The translations under genes were made by a program, and so were the position numbers. The notes under the pieces were generated by a model that did no database searches, was not told where the DNA came from, and was given only the letters and a program-made list of their open reading frames with translations. Shown here piece after piece: positions 14,514 to 14,537 of a stretch of DNA of 14,537 bases; position 1 is the first letter of the stretch, and every line of letters starts with the position of its first letter. Source of the DNA: Gammaproteobacteria bacterium. Its GTDB lineage: Bacteria; Pseudomonadota; Gammaproteobacteria; DSM-16500. The stretch is taken from contig VFKI01000096.1 in the NCBI GenBank assembly GCA_009885665.1, forward strand, positions 1 to 14,537. The letters are read 5' to 3'.

Positions 14514-14537
14514 CCCATCACCCTAATTCATGTAGGA

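Larger units (their letters stand above)
14381..14537. promoter_or_regulatory. Leader region of the nuo operon
   Basis: The 157 nt before nuoA should contain the operon promoter, but I could not choose one: the AT-rich part nearest nuoA (14381-14422) has only weak sigma70-like hexamers on the minus strand. It contains a short inverted repeat, TATCT (14404-14408) and AGATA (14417-14421) eight bases apart, which could be an operator or chance. Farther out lie the hairpin at 14463-14497 and its C-tract box. No tRNA and no coding frame of note are present. Confidence 0.45.

Noticed and set aside
14381..14537. A tRNA gene ahead of nuoA, as seen upstream of nuo in some gammaproteobacteria
   Set aside because: No cloverleaf, no T-loop GTTCGA-like motif and no acceptor pairing could be found on either strand.

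Overview
The window is one complete gene cluster for respiratory complex I (proton-pumping NADH:ubiquinone oxidoreductase, NDH-1). It holds fourteen intact genes in the canonical order nuoA-B-C-D-E-F-G-H-I-J-K-L-M-N, all on the minus strand, so transcription runs from about 14.4 kb down to position 155. No frame is broken, no foreign gene is inserted, and I see no tRNA, rRNA, insertion sequence or CRISPR. The separate nuoC and nuoD genes (fused in E. coli), the mid-GC composition and the protein motifs suggest a proteobacterium. A gammaproteobacterium outside the Enterobacterales, perhaps near the Legionellales, is my best guess, but I cannot fix the genus from sequence reading alone.

Layout in the direction of transcription: a 157-nt leader (14381-14537) carries a strong hairpin. 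nuoA to nuoK (14380 to 5407) follow with overlaps or gaps of at most 15 nt. A 149-nt gap (5258-5406) carries a second related palindrome. nuoL comes next, then a 128-nt AT-rich gap (3165-3292), then nuoM and nuoN 1 nt apart. After nuoN there is a dense array of stem-loops (27-114) with a third palindrome and a probable intrinsic terminator. The two internal breaks fall on either side of nuoL, so the operon is physically split into nuoA-K, nuoL and nuoMN.

How the genes work together: NuoE, F and G form the NADH-oxidising module (FMN and clusters N1a, N3, N1b, N4, N5). NuoB, C, D and I link it to the quinone site (N6a, N6b, N2). NuoA, H, J and K form the membrane heel with the quinone chamber and the E-channel. 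NuoL, M and N are the three antiporter-like pumping subunits. All cluster ligands and the main proton-path carboxylates and lysines I looked for are present. NuoG lacks the extra N7 cluster motif known from E. coli.

The part not explained by textbook annotation is a family of three long palindromes (69-102, 5332-5361, 14463-14497). They share the core GGGGAGAAT(C/A)GCG, while their outer arms differ and stay complementary. They occupy three of the four sizeable non-coding gaps. Two of them also share a downstream C-tract followed by ATCGC, which could form an alternative pairing. They look like a dispersed structured repeat family of this genome.
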